Positions 40,897 through 50,454 of a DNA stretch of 64,000 nucleotides are shown here, piece after piece. Within the stretch, counting starts at the first letter, position 1; each line of letters starts with the position of its first letter. A program made the translations under genes and the position numbers. The notes beneath the pieces are model-generated. The model worked only from the letters and a program-made list of their open reading frames with translations, ran no database searches and was not told the origin of the DNA. This stretch comes from an uncultured Clostridia bacterium (lineage in GTDB: Bacteria > Bacillota > Clostridia > TANB77 > CAG-508), in the NCBI GenBank assembly GCA_947630185.1, contig CANRGT010000010.1, positions 1 through 64,000 on the forward strand, in the 5' to 3' direction.

Positions 40897-42306
40897 TTAT
40901 TTGGATATAGTTCCTTCCAAATACCACATATGGTCAGCAATAATTTTAATTGGAATAAGCTTTCCAATTAACTCATCACTACCATTTAGCACTACTACTT
41001 TGTTAGAATCTGTTCTTCCTGTTAGCATATTATCATTGTTTTTGCTTTTCCCTTCTATTAGAACATTTTGAATAGTTCCTATATATTCTTTATTCCTTAT
41101 TTCAATTTGACTTTCTACTAATTGTTTTAATCTGTCAAAGCGTTTATGTTTTATTTCTTCTGGAATCTGATTTTCCATTTTGTCTCCCGGTGTTCCTACT
41201 CTTCTAGAATAAATAAACATATACACTTGCTCAAATCCTACTTTCTTTACTACATCTAAAGTATCTTCAAAGTCCTCTTCTGTTTCTCCTGGAAAGCCTA
41301 CTATAATATCTGTTGAAAAAGTAACATTTGGAATTTTTGCTTTCATTTTATCTACTAATGCTAAATATTGCTCTTTTGTATATTTTCTATTCATTACTTT
41401 TAAAATATTGGTACTACCTGATTGAAGCGGTAAGTGTACTAATTTGCAAACTTTATCGCAATCACGAATTGCTTCAATTACATCGTCTGTAAAATCTTTT
41501 GGATGTGGTGAAATAAAACGTATTCTTTCTATTCCGTCTATTTTATTTATTGCCCTTAGTAATGTTGCGAAAGAATTTACACCTTCATATTTTTCAATTT
41601 CAATATTATTTTCTCTTTCTACTCTTAAATATGAATTAACATTTTGACCAAGTAATGTAATTTCTTTATATCCACTTTTAGCTAAGCTTCTAACTTCTTC
41701 TAAAATTTCTTTTGGCATTCTACTTCTTTCCCTACCACGCACATAAGGAACAATGCAATAACTACAAAAGTTATTACAACCATTCATAATAGTTACAGAA
41801 GCTTTAATATTGTCATCTCTTTTTATTGGCAAGCCCTCAATAACTTCGCCATCTATATCTAAAATATCTTCTATTCTTTTTTTGCTTGTTATAATTTTGT
41901 ATAAATCTTCTGGGAATTTATGAAGTGTGTGCGTACCAAATACGATATCAAAAAATGGATAGCTTTCTTTTAGCTTTTCTACAATATGTTTTTCTTGCAT
42001 CATACAGCCACCGATTGCTATAATTGTGCCTTTTTCTTCTTTGTATTTTTTAACCTCACCTAATTTTCCAAATAGCTTATCCTCGGCATTTTCACGAACA
42101 CAACAAGTATTAAATACAATTAAATCTGCATCTCCTAAATTTTCTGTTTTTGAATAATTCATTTGCTCAATCATGCCACATAATTTTTCTGAATCGTTTT
42201 CATTTAACTGGCAGCCCATTGTTAAGATATAATATTTTAAATTTTTACCTTCATTTATTTTTGCTACTTTTTTAATATCTTCTAATTTAGTTTGTATTTT
42301 TGTCAC
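40897..42306 (-). CDS. miaB: tRNA-2-methylthio-N6-dimethylallyladenosine synthase
   Basis: YILTMGCQLNENDSEKL, NGCNNFCSYCIVPYVRGRERSR. Confidence 0.97.
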   Translation of the reverse strand: MTKIQTKLEDIKKVAKINEGKNLKYYILTMGCQLNENDSEKLCGMIEQMNYSKTENLGDADLIVFNTCCVRENAEDKLFGKLGEVKKYKEEKGTIIAIGGCMMQEKHIVEKLKESYPFFDIVFGTHTLHKFPEDLYKIITSKKRIEDILDIDGEVIEGLPIKRDDNIKASVTIMNGCNNFCSYCIVPYVRGRERSRMPKEILEEVRSLAKSGYKEITLLGQNVNSYLRVERENNIEIEKYEGVNSFATLLRAINKIDGIERIRFISPHPKDFTDDVIEAIRDCDKVCKLVHLPLQSGSTNILKVMNRKYTKEQYLALVDKMKAKIPNVTFSTDIIVGFPGETEEDFEDTLDVVKKVGFEQVYMFIYSRRVGTPGDKMENQIPEEIKHKRFDRLKQLVESQIEIRNKEYIGTIQNVLIEGKSKNNDNMLTGRTDSNKVVVLNGSDELIGKLIPIKIIADHMWYLEGTISK

Positions 42307-42543
42307 AATTATTCCTCCAATTTTGCTAAATGTTTTTTATTAAGCCTTATGCCTATTTTATACATTTCATGTAAAAGCAAGTAACATATTTCTTCTTATC
42401 GCAAATAGTATAACATATTTTTATTTAAAGGTAAAATATTTTTTGCTATTTTCGTAAAAAAACATTTTCCATTTTCGTTAAAAAATATTGAATTGATTTT
42501 TTCATATAAAAAATTTTTTCAACTTGAAAAAAAGCAAAAAAAA

Positions 42544-42569
42544 TTAGTGTAAAATCATTTTCACACCAA
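42544..42569 (-). terminator. rpmE terminator
   Basis: ttagtgtaaaat-c-attttcacaccaa. Confidence 0.6.
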
Positions 42570-42581
42570 CTTTTTATTTTC

Positions 42582-42782
42582 TTATTGAATTCCATATTTC
42601 TTTTTGAATTTGTCTGCTCTACCACCAGTTGTTTCTCTTTTTAAGTTTCCTGTCCAAAATGGATGACATTTTGAGCATACATCAACTTTCATATCTGGTT
42701 TTGTAGAATTTGTTTTCATTACATTTCCACAAGCACATGTAATAGTTGCTTCTGTATAATTTGGATGTAAACCTTCTTTCAT
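42582..42782 (-). CDS. rpmE: 50S ribosomal protein L31
   Basis: [46 protein letters not shown]. Confidence 0.98.
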   Translation of the reverse strand: MKEGLHPNYTEATITCACGNVMKTNSTKPDMKVDVCSKCHPFWTGNLKRETTGGRADKFKKKYGIQ

Positions 42783-42932
42783 TTTGTATTCACCTCTCCT
42801 TAATTTATTTCATAAACACTATTGTTTATTTTAACACAGTTTTATTTTATTTTCAAGTGTTTTCTTTTCTATTTATAATTATTTTATTATTTACCTTTTA
42901 TTTTGAATTATAAATAATTAGATTTTATATTC

Positions 42933-43091
42933 TTATTTGTTATTCTTTTCTTGTTGTTCTAGAGTATATCTGGCTGATGCTTCAACTTCTTCTTTCATTG
43001 AAGCTTTATGTACAAGTTTATTTATAACATTAAATAAGCATGCAATAATTAAAATTAACAACAATACTTTTTTCCAAAGTTTTGCTACCAT
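42933..43091 (-). CDS. Small single-TM protein, 52 aa
   Basis: MVAKLWKKVLLLILIIACLFNVINKLVHKASMKEEVEASARYTLEQQEKNNK; aggagatatg upstream. Confidence 0.5.
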   Translation of the reverse strand: MVAKLWKKVLLLILIIACLFNVINKLVHKASMKEEVEASARYTLEQQEKNNK

Positions 43092-43340
43092 TTTTCATAT
43101 CTCCTATAAAATATATTATATTATTATTATAACTTTGATTTTGCAAAATGTCAACGGTCTAATACTACCGTTTTTTCATTTTTTGACAGAATTTCATTTA
43201 ATTTGTTATTTTCTGTCATTTCTTACAATAAATCAAAAATTGCAGTTTATTTTCATTTTATATATTTAATCTTTGAGAATTCTAACCATTTTTTGAAAAA
43301 ATAAATTTTATATTTTAATTTTTTTTGCAAATAATAATAA

Positions 43341-44042
43341 TTGAAAATTCAATTTGATGGGAGGAACGTATGGTTATTTAAGTTATTAAATATATCATAC
43401 AAAAAATCTATGAAAAATTATGTTAAATGGATTATTGCATTGATTGCTATTACTCTTATTGGCTTAGCCATTTATTATTTCTTCTCATTAAAAAACAATA
43501 ACAATTCTAATTATAGTTCTGATGCTCAAAGACTTTCTGCTGAAGAAAACATCCAAAATCAAGATACTAATATTATGCCCCAAGAAAAAGAAATAAGTAA
43601 TTTTTCTACAAAAATTCTTATTGATGATGATAACAGAGATACCAATTTAAAGCTAACTGCTTCTAAAATAAATGGAACTGTTATCAATCCTAATGAAACT
43701 TTTTCTTTTAATGAAATTGCTGGAAACCCCACTCCTGATAAAGGTTATGAAAAAGCTGGCATATTTGTAAATGGTAAAAAGGAAAAAGGCTATGGTGGTG
43801 GAAACTGCCAAGTAAGCACTACTATTTATGATGCAGTTTTAAAAGTAGAAGGTCTAGAAGTAACTGAAAGGCATGAACATGGAAAAGAAGTTGGATATGT
43901 TAAGCAAGGAAAAGACGCAACAGTTGTTTACGATGAACTAGACTTAAAATTTAAAAACAATTTAGAAAATGCAATTAAGTTATATGTTGATGTCACAGAA
44001 GAAAAAATAAATGTTAAAATTATGGAGCTAATAAATAGCTAA
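43341..44042 (+). CDS. VanW-like family protein (start codon uncertain)
   Basis: FSFNEIAGNPTPDKGYEKAGIFVNGKKEKGYGGGNCQVSTTIYDA. Confidence 0.9.
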   Translation: MKIQFDGRNVWLFKLLNISYKKSMKNYVKWIIALIAITLIGLAIYYFFSLKNNNNSNYSSDAQRLSAEENIQNQDTNIMPQEKEISNFSTKILIDDDNRDTNLKLTASKINGTVINPNETFSFNEIAGNPTPDKGYEKAGIFVNGKKEKGYGGGNCQVSTTIYDAVLKVEGLEVTERHEHGKEVGYVKQGKDATVVYDELDLKFKNNLENAIKLYVDVTEEKINVKIMELINS

Positions 44043-44072
44043 TCTATCAAAAATTGGTCTAAAATTGAGCTT

Positions 44073-44106
44073 CCATAAATAAGATTTAATAACATCTTAT
44101 TTATGG
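44073..44106 (+). promoter_or_regulatory. 13-bp perfect hairpin abutting the Shine-Dalgarno of the downstream D-Ala-D-Ala carboxypeptidase gene
   Basis: ccataaataagat-ttaataac-atcttatttatgg, then aggtttttATG. Confidence 0.7.
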
Positions 44107-45515
44107 AGGTTTTTATGTTGAAAAAATCCACTTTTATGCTTGAAAAATATTCTTTAATGTTAAAAAAATATAATTTCATGTTTAAAAAGCTTAGTTTTAT
44201 GCCTAAAACCAATAATATTTTTCTAAAAAATAATAAAATAATAACTATAATGCTTTTATTTTTACTTATATTTTCTCCAATTATATATGCCCAAGATAGT
44301 GTTTATGTGTGGTCTTCCGAATCATCAGAATTAAAAACAAATAATGAGGTTTCATCTTCGATTGACATTAAATCTTCTACTTCATCAAATAATGAAGCAA
44401 AATTACCTAATAATTCTGTTCAAACATCCACAAACCCTACTGATTTAAGCTTAGAGTCTGGCGGTGCTGTTTTAATTGAGCAAAACTCTGGAAAAGTTTT
44501 ATACGACCATAATATGCACGAGCAATTAAGGCCTGCAAGTGTAACAAAAGTAATGACAATCTTACTTATAATGGAGGCTATCGATTCTGGCACTATATCA
44601 TATACTGATAAAATTCCTTGCTCTGAAAATGCAGCTAGTATGGGTGGCTCACAAATTTGGTTAGATGTAAGAGAAGAATTAACTGTTGATGAAATGTTAA
44701 AAGCAATTTGTGTAGTTTCAGCCAATGATTGTACTGTTGCAATGGCAGAATACTTGGCAGGCTCAGAAGAAGCTTTTGTTCAAAAAATGAACGAAAAGGC
44801 AAAAAAGCTTGGTATGAATGATACTACATTTAAAAATTGCCATGGTATTGATGAAGATGGTCATGTAACTTCTCCTTATGATATTGCTTTAATGTCCCGA
44901 GAGCTTTTGACTAAACACCCTGATATTACTAAATATACTACTATTTGGATGGATTCTTTAAGAGATGGAAAATCTGAATTAGTAAATACTAATAAATTAA
45001 TTCGTAATTATAAAGGTGCAACTGGACTAAAAACTGGATCTACATCTGTTGCTCTATATAATTTATCTGCTAGTGCTACTCGTGATGACTTATCCTTAAT
45101 TGCTGTTATAATGAAAGCTCCAAGCACCAAAGTTCGTTTTGCAGAGGCTCAGAAATTATTAGATTATGGATTTAATCACTATGAATATAAAAAGCTTGCT
45201 AGCAAAGGTGAAACTGTAAAATCTATCATTGTTAATAAAGGTATAGAGCCTACAGTAAATGGAATTTTGGAAACTGATAGTGGTGTTTTAATTGAAAAAG
45301 GTCAAACCAAAGATATAGAACAAATTGTAGAACTTCCTGATATTATTTCTAGTCCTATTACTAAAGGAGATATTCTTGGAAATATTACATACACTTTGAA
45401 TGGAGAAGAAATTGGAAAAGTAAATGTTATAGCAGAGAATTCTATTGAAAGGATTGGCTTAGTTTCAATGATTGAGTATGTTTATTTAAAGTGGTTCACG
45501 TTATTTAGAGTCTAA
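44103..45515 (+). CDS. dacF: D-alanyl-D-alanine carboxypeptidase (DacF-like); likely start at 44115
   Basis: LRPASVTKVMTILLIMEAI (SxxK), SANDC (SxN), KTGST (KTG). Confidence 0.93.
   Translation: MEVFMLKKSTFMLEKYSLMLKKYNFMFKKLSFMPKTNNIFLKNNKIITIMLLFLLIFSPIIYAQDSVYVWSSESSELKTNNEVSSSIDIKSSTSSNNEAKLPNNSVQTSTNPTDLSLESGGAVLIEQNSGKVLYDHNMHEQLRPASVTKVMTILLIMEAIDSGTISYTDKIPCSENAASMGGSQIWLDVREELTVDEMLKAICVVSANDCTVAMAEYLAGSEEAFVQKMNEKAKKLGMNDTTFKNCHGIDEDGHVTSPYDIALMSRELLTKHPDITKYTTIWMDSLRDGKSELVNTNKLIRNYKGATGLKTGSTSVALYNLSASATRDDLSLIAVIMKAPSTKVRFAEAQKLLDYGFNHYEYKKLASKGETVKSIIVNKGIEPTVNGILETDSGVLIEKGQTKDIEQIVELPDIISSPITKGDILGNITYTLNGEEIGKVNVIAENSIERIGLVSMIEYVYLKWFTLFRV
44115..44219 (+). repeat. Five degenerate 21-nt in-frame repeats, each starting with ATG
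   Basis: ATGTTGAAAAAATCCACTTTT / ATGCTTGAAAAATATTCTTTA / ATGTTAAAAAAATATAATTTC / ATGTTTAAAAAGCTTAGTTTT / ATGCCTAAAACC... Confidence 0.85.
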
Positions 45516-45776
45516 CTGCTTTAAAATCTAAATAAAACAAAACATATTTTAAAACATAATATTTAAAATATATAGGTATTACGGAAAACAAATATAAAGA
45601 AAATAAGTATTAAGAGTACAAATATTTGAGATCTAAATATAATAAAATTAAAAGAAGTATAATTAAAGTTTAAATAAAGCTTTTTATACTTCTTTTTAGT
45701 TCCTTTTAGTTCTATTTAGTTTTATTTAGTTCTATTTCAGATTTTATTATTTAACTTCTCTAAAATATTTTATAAT

Positions 45777-46214
45777 CTATTTTACTTCTTGCTTTTCTTT
45801 TAATAAATCTCTTATCTCTTCTAGTAAAACAGTATTTGGCTCTTTTACTGGTGCAGGAGCTGGAGCTCCTTCTTTTTTAGTAAACTTCTTCATAAGTTTT
45901 ACAATAAAGAATATACAAACAGCTATAATCAAAAAGTCTATTACATTTTGCAAAAAGTTTCCATAGGTTATTGTTGCTTCACCTATTTTAATATTTAGGT
46001 TTGAAAAATCTATTCCTCCAATTATTACACCAATTATTGGCATTAATATATCATCTACTATTGATGATACTATTTTTCCAAATGCTGAACCTATAATTAC
46101 ACCAACTGCTAAATCCATAGCATTTCCTTTAGCTATAAACTTTTTAAACTCTGAAAATGTTTTGCTACCTTTTTTTAATATTTCTTCCTTCTTTTCTTCA
46201 ATATTTTTGTCCAT
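45777..46214 (-). CDS. mscL: Large-conductance mechanosensitive channel
   Basis: [40 protein letters not shown]. Confidence 0.97.
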   Translation of the reverse strand: MDKNIEEKKEEILKKGSKTFSEFKKFIAKGNAMDLAVGVIIGSAFGKIVSSIVDDILMPIIGVIIGGIDFSNLNIKIGEATITYGNFLQNVIDFLIIAVCIFFIVKLMKKFTKKEGAPAPAPVKEPNTVLLEEIRDLLKEKQEVK

Positions 46215-46325
46215 TTTATTTTTCTCCTTTTTTAGTTTTTAATATTATATCACTTTTTTTCAGTTAATGGTAGCTTTTTATGTAAATTATATATTCTTTT
46301 AGTTAGTATTTCTAAAAATTTAAAA

Positions 46326-46586
46326 CTATTTTTCTTTTACATCAGCTATATTAGACAATTTTTCTAAGCATTTGTCACAAACCATTTTATCTTTGTATTC
46401 ATATAAGTTTTTATTATTACCACAGAATATGCAATTTGGCTCATATTTTTTTAATATAATATTAGAACCATCTACATATATCTCTAATTCGCTTTTTTCT
46501 GTAATTCCAAATTTGTTTCTTAATTCCATTGGTAAGACTATTCTTCCTAGCTCATCTAATCTTCTAACTATTCCTATGCTTTTCAT
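46326..46586 (-). CDS. AbrB-family transition-state regulator with C-terminal Cys4 motif
   Basis: SIGIVRRLDELGRIVLPMELRNKFGI; CIFCGNNKNLYEYKDKMVCDKC. Confidence 0.92.
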   Translation of the reverse strand: MKSIGIVRRLDELGRIVLPMELRNKFGITEKSELEIYVDGSNIILKKYEPNCIFCGNNKNLYEYKDKMVCDKCLEKLSNIADVKEK

Positions 46587-46879
46587 AAATACCTCTCCTT
46601 TCTAACTTTTACACATATCTTGGATAGTTTTATTAATGCTTTTATCATATAACTCTATACTACCTTTTTCGACATAATTTTATATAATTATTATATTGTG
46701 AATTTATAAAAAAATCAACCCCTAAAGTAGTTAAATTATATTATAATATGTATGTAATATTAGATAGTTAGGATTAAAGTTATTTACTATGTAATTATAA
46801 TAAATTAAAGAAATATAAATAATGCTAAAAAAATACCTTAAATGTTTATTTTCTATCATTTAAGGTACTTACTTTTAAT

Positions 46880-47224
46880 TTAAAAGTTTACGGCATTATA
46901 TATTGCAATGTTTATGAGTTTGAAAATAGATAAGCCATACTTTTCTTTCATTTTTTCTAGCTCTTTATATGAACTTTCTCTTATAAGAAAGTTATGAGGT
47001 TCTGTTGTTTCATTAGCTGGTCTTGGATAAATTGTTACTTTTTGATTATCGATTAAGCCCATAATCGAGACATTAACCATCTTATTTACAGATGCTTCAT
47101 AATGTTTTGATAGTTCTGCTAACTTTTCATATAATGATGAATCTACAATTATTCTCCTTCTAACTCCATTATCTTTCTTTAATAAATATTGTTCAAATAT
47201 GTTACTCATAAATTTCACCTCCAC
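46880..47224 (-). CDS. Possible tandem ribbon-helix-helix protein
   Basis: Two similar halves: RRIIVDSSLYEKLAELSKHYEASVNKMVNVSIMGLI and HNFLIRESSYKELEKMKEKYGLSIFKLINIAIYNAV. Confidence 0.55.
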   Translation of the reverse strand: MEVKFMSNIFEQYLLKKDNGVRRRIIVDSSLYEKLAELSKHYEASVNKMVNVSIMGLIDNQKVTIYPRPANETTEPHNFLIRESSYKELEKMKEKYGLSIFKLINIAIYNAVNF

Positions 47225-47536
47225 ATATTACATCTCTTTTTATCCTCTATTTATTAAGATATTTGTTTTGTGGAAAAAGTTGCAAAAAATGTATATTTTT
47301 TTATTTTTTTGTAGAATATTGTAGTTAAAAGTAATTTTTTGATTATTTATAGTATATTTTTGTAGTTTATAGTGCTTTTTTGTTAATTCTCAGTAAAGTT
47401 TTTTATCTTAAGGTAAAATTTATGGCATTTTTTGGCAAAATCTTGAAAAATATTCCATTTTATGTTAATATGTACATATCGAGTTTATAACTCTAAAATC
47501 TTATTTAAAGGCATTCTTTGCTTTTAATTTAAGATA

Positions 47537-48077
47537 ATACAAGGTCAGAGAAAAAAATAATTACAACTAGGAGGAAAGCATTATGAAAAAAACTCTGCGG
47601 AAAATTCTCACATTCGTTTTGGTGTTTGTAATGACTCTCAGTCTTACTAACATCGGCTATGCTGCAAGTGATACCGAGTATATGCCACTTGCAGGAACTG
47701 AAACATTGTATAAGGGTGGAGGTTTGCTCGGAAGCTTCACTCTTGCAGGTACCAACCTTACCCCAATAAAAACAATGGGAGATTCAGGAAAGCTTCGTGT
47801 ATATGGAACAGCATATTCAGATAATGGTGGTAAGCCCTGGCATATAAAGGTCCAACTTATCGACTACCAAACTGGTGGGGTTTTAAATGAAACTGTTTCT
47901 ATATATCCTGAAGATAGTGGTCAGGTATTTTCAGTTTCTCTAGATGTCGTTAAAGGTCAAAGGCTGCAAATCTATATGTATTATGTCGAATTACCTTCCA
48001 CTTATGCACATATAGATCTTTGTTATGATCTAAGATAAAATGACAATGTCAAAAATTTCTCTATTCTGACCTTGTAT
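47537..48077. mobile_element. Candidate cassette: 13-bp perfect inverted repeats flanking one gene
   Basis: atacaaggtcaga (47537-47549) and reverse complement tctgaccttgtat (48065-48077). Confidence 0.5.
47583..48038 (+). CDS. Secreted protein of unknown function
   Basis: Signal peptide MKKTLRKILTFVLVFVMTLSLTNIGYAA; aggaggaaagc SD; visibly higher GC than neighbours. Confidence 0.75.
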   Translation: MKKTLRKILTFVLVFVMTLSLTNIGYAASDTEYMPLAGTETLYKGGGLLGSFTLAGTNLTPIKTMGDSGKLRVYGTAYSDNGGKPWHIKVQLIDYQTGGVLNETVSIYPEDSGQVFSVSLDVVKGQRLQIYMYYVELPSTYAHIDLCYDLR

Positions 48078-48117
48078 AAAAAAGAGCGTTTTTTGAACGC
48101 TCTTTAATTTTTTAATT
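48078..48117. terminator. Rho-independent terminator
   Basis: aaaaaagagcgtt-ttttg-aacgctctttaattttt. Confidence 0.75.
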
Positions 48118-49305
48118 TAATAACTCGATATTATATTCTTCATCTTCATAAATAAAATGTAATGTTATTTTATTAGTACAATCATAAATTGTCATATCTA
48201 ATATATTAAAATATACTATGTTTTTTTGATTTTCTAAATATGTTATTTTTTCATTATCATTAAATCCATCTGTTGTACCAAATATAATTCCATTCTCATT
48301 TTCTATATAAACGTCTTTAAATTTTTTATATAATTCTCCAATTTTGCTTGTTATTTGTTGATATGAATCATTTTTATCATTTTTCATGTTATTTTTAGCT
48401 AACATTTCGATTTCATCTAATTTCTCTATTGAATTTTTATCAACAATTTCTTTCGTTTTTAATTCTAATTTTAAATTTGTACCAGTTGCATATGTTTCTA
48501 GTTCTAAACTAATAATATCTTTTTCATTATTATTTTTACAATGATATGTAATCTTTTCCCTATTATAAAATTTATCTTCTATTTTTTGTTTTATTTGCCA
48601 TATTCCTTTAACTACTGTTTCATTATTTAAAATTATATTTTCTGCATAAATAACTATTTTCTTACTTTTTGGATAACTTTGTTCATTAGATGTTAAATTA
48701 TATATCAAATCTAATTGTTTATTTTGTATATTTCTTACTTCTGTGCTTATTGCTGGATTAACATATTTTTTATCAAATTCTTCTGCATTCATGTATAAGT
48801 CATTGTTTTTTATAAAATTATTTAAGACATCTTTACCTCTAGTATAAAATAAAACTCTATTTTCTTCATCCAAGATAACCATTTTTTCAAATCGTAATGT
48901 TTTTATATCTTCCGGCTTCAATTTTGATTCATCATCAAACTTAACATTAAAACTAATACCTATATTATGATCATCTATAAGCATATTATTAATTTTAACA
49001 GAAACGCCGTTTGATTCTTGGTAAGTCTCTAATCCATCCATTATATAATTATTATTAATTGCCGTTTCAAAGCCTTTTCTATTATTAAACACATTTTGAA
49101 TTATGGAGTAACCTGCATAAACAAAGCCAGATAATAAAGCTAAAGTGCAACAAATTGTTGCTATCATTTTGTAGAGATAATTGTTTTTTAGTTTCTTGTC
49201 ATTAGTATATAATGCATTTTTAATTGCAATTTTGTATTCTTCAGGTTCACAAATTTTGCTTTTAATTACTTTTGCAATTTCTTTTTCTAAATCATCATTA
49301 TTCAT
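48112..49305 (-). CDS. DUF4179-type anti-sigma factor
   Basis: Downstream of and overlapping the ECF sigma gene; single TM after the N-terminal domain. Confidence 0.75.
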   Translation of the reverse strand: MNNDDLEKEIAKVIKSKICEPEEYKIAIKNALYTNDKKLKNNYLYKMIATICCTLALLSGFVYAGYSIIQNVFNNRKGFETAINNNYIMDGLETYQESNGVSVKINNMLIDDHNIGISFNVKFDDESKLKPEDIKTLRFEKMVILDEENRVLFYTRGKDVLNNFIKNNDLYMNAEEFDKKYVNPAISTEVRNIQNKQLDLIYNLTSNEQSYPKSKKIVIYAENIILNNETVVKGIWQIKQKIEDKFYNREKITYHCKNNNEKDIISLELETYATGTNLKLELKTKEIVDKNSIEKLDEIEMLAKNNMKNDKNDSYQQITSKIGELYKKFKDVYIENENGIIFGTTDGFNDNEKITYLENQKNIVYFNILDMTIYDCTNKITLHFIYEDEEYNIELLN

Positions 49306-49834
49306 GCTCCTTTATCCCTCCTTTATAATTCATTTTTATATTTTCTCTTGCTCTTGAAAGTTTACTTTTAACTGTATTTTCATTCATCTTTAATAGCTTA
49401 CTTATTTCCTTAATAGTATAATTTTCATTATAGAACAAAATTATAATCATTTTTTCTTCGTAGCTTAAGTTTCTAATCATTTCATTGAAGGCTAAAGTAT
49501 TTTCAATTGTATCAATATCATTATTTCCAACTATATAAGCAGCAGATTCATCAAAATCTTCATATACCTCATTTTCTTTTTTCTTCTTTTTGTATTTCTT
49601 ATTACAATTATTGATAAGTATTTTAATTATCCAAGACTTAAACTTTAAAGGATCTTTTAGTTGCTTTATATTACTATATGCTTCTATCATTGTTTCCTGT
49701 ATTACATCTTGTATATCTTCTTCTATTGATAATCTTGCTTTTGCAATTTTGTACAAGTCATTTCTTATCTCTAGAATTAGCTCAGTGAAAGCTTCTTTAT
49801 CTCCTTTCTTTGCTTTTAAAACTAATTCTTCCAA
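49298..49834 (-). CDS. ECF-type RNA polymerase sigma factor
   Basis: DIQDVIQETMIEAYSNIKQLKDPLKFKSWIIKILINNC; ENYTIKEISKLLKMNENTVKSKLSRARENIK. Confidence 0.93.
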   Translation of the reverse strand: MEELVLKAKKGDKEAFTELILEIRNDLYKIAKARLSIEEDIQDVIQETMIEAYSNIKQLKDPLKFKSWIIKILINNCNKKYKKKKKENEVYEDFDESAAYIVGNNDIDTIENTLAFNEMIRNLSYEEKMIIILFYNENYTIKEISKLLKMNENTVKSKLSRARENIKMNYKGGIKEHE

Positions 49835-50316
49835 ATAAACTCATCTCCTTATAAATATATCTATTACTTCCATTTTGTAGAATACTGCTATATACCAAGA
49901 AATAAATATATAATCCTACATTCAAATTATACATTGTTTTTATATTTTATACAACTTTTTATTTTATATAAAATTTTAATTAGGAAGATTAATTAGTTTT
50001 ATTTTTTCAATTTTTAAAATGGATTATATAACTTTTGCATAAGTATTAGATTTTATACAATAAAAATTATTTCAAAATACAATTTTTACTCATTAGTTAA
50101 TTAGAAATTTTAAATAAATTCCACAATTAAAATTTTGCTCACGTTATTGTGGATGATTGAATTAAATAAAAAATATGAATTAATTTTTTTCAATTTAAAC
50201 TATATATAGTTTACTATCTTAAGATTATATTGTCAAGCATAATTGGAAAATTTTTCTATTTTTCTATTTTTTTCCATATCGCAATATGTCTTTTTTTACT
50301 TATAAGACAATAATAA

Positions 50317-50375
50317 AAAATTCCTTTTAAAGTATACACTTTTTTATTAGTTTTTACTTTAAAAGGAATTTTCAA
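50317..50375. terminator. Long AT-rich inverted repeat
   Basis: aattccttttaaagta...tactttaaaaggaatt. Confidence 0.5.
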
Positions 50376-50454
50376 AAATATTCTAATCCTGTTAAATATT
50401 TGTTTATTAATATTTAGAATAATAATTTGCTCATAAAAATTTTATTATATATAT

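Noticed and set aside
42937-43269. 110-aa plus-strand ORF in the intergenic region after rpmE
   Set aside because: The opposite strand has a better-supported small membrane ORF (42933-43091) with SD; the plus ORF looks like the usual antisense hydrophobic artefact.
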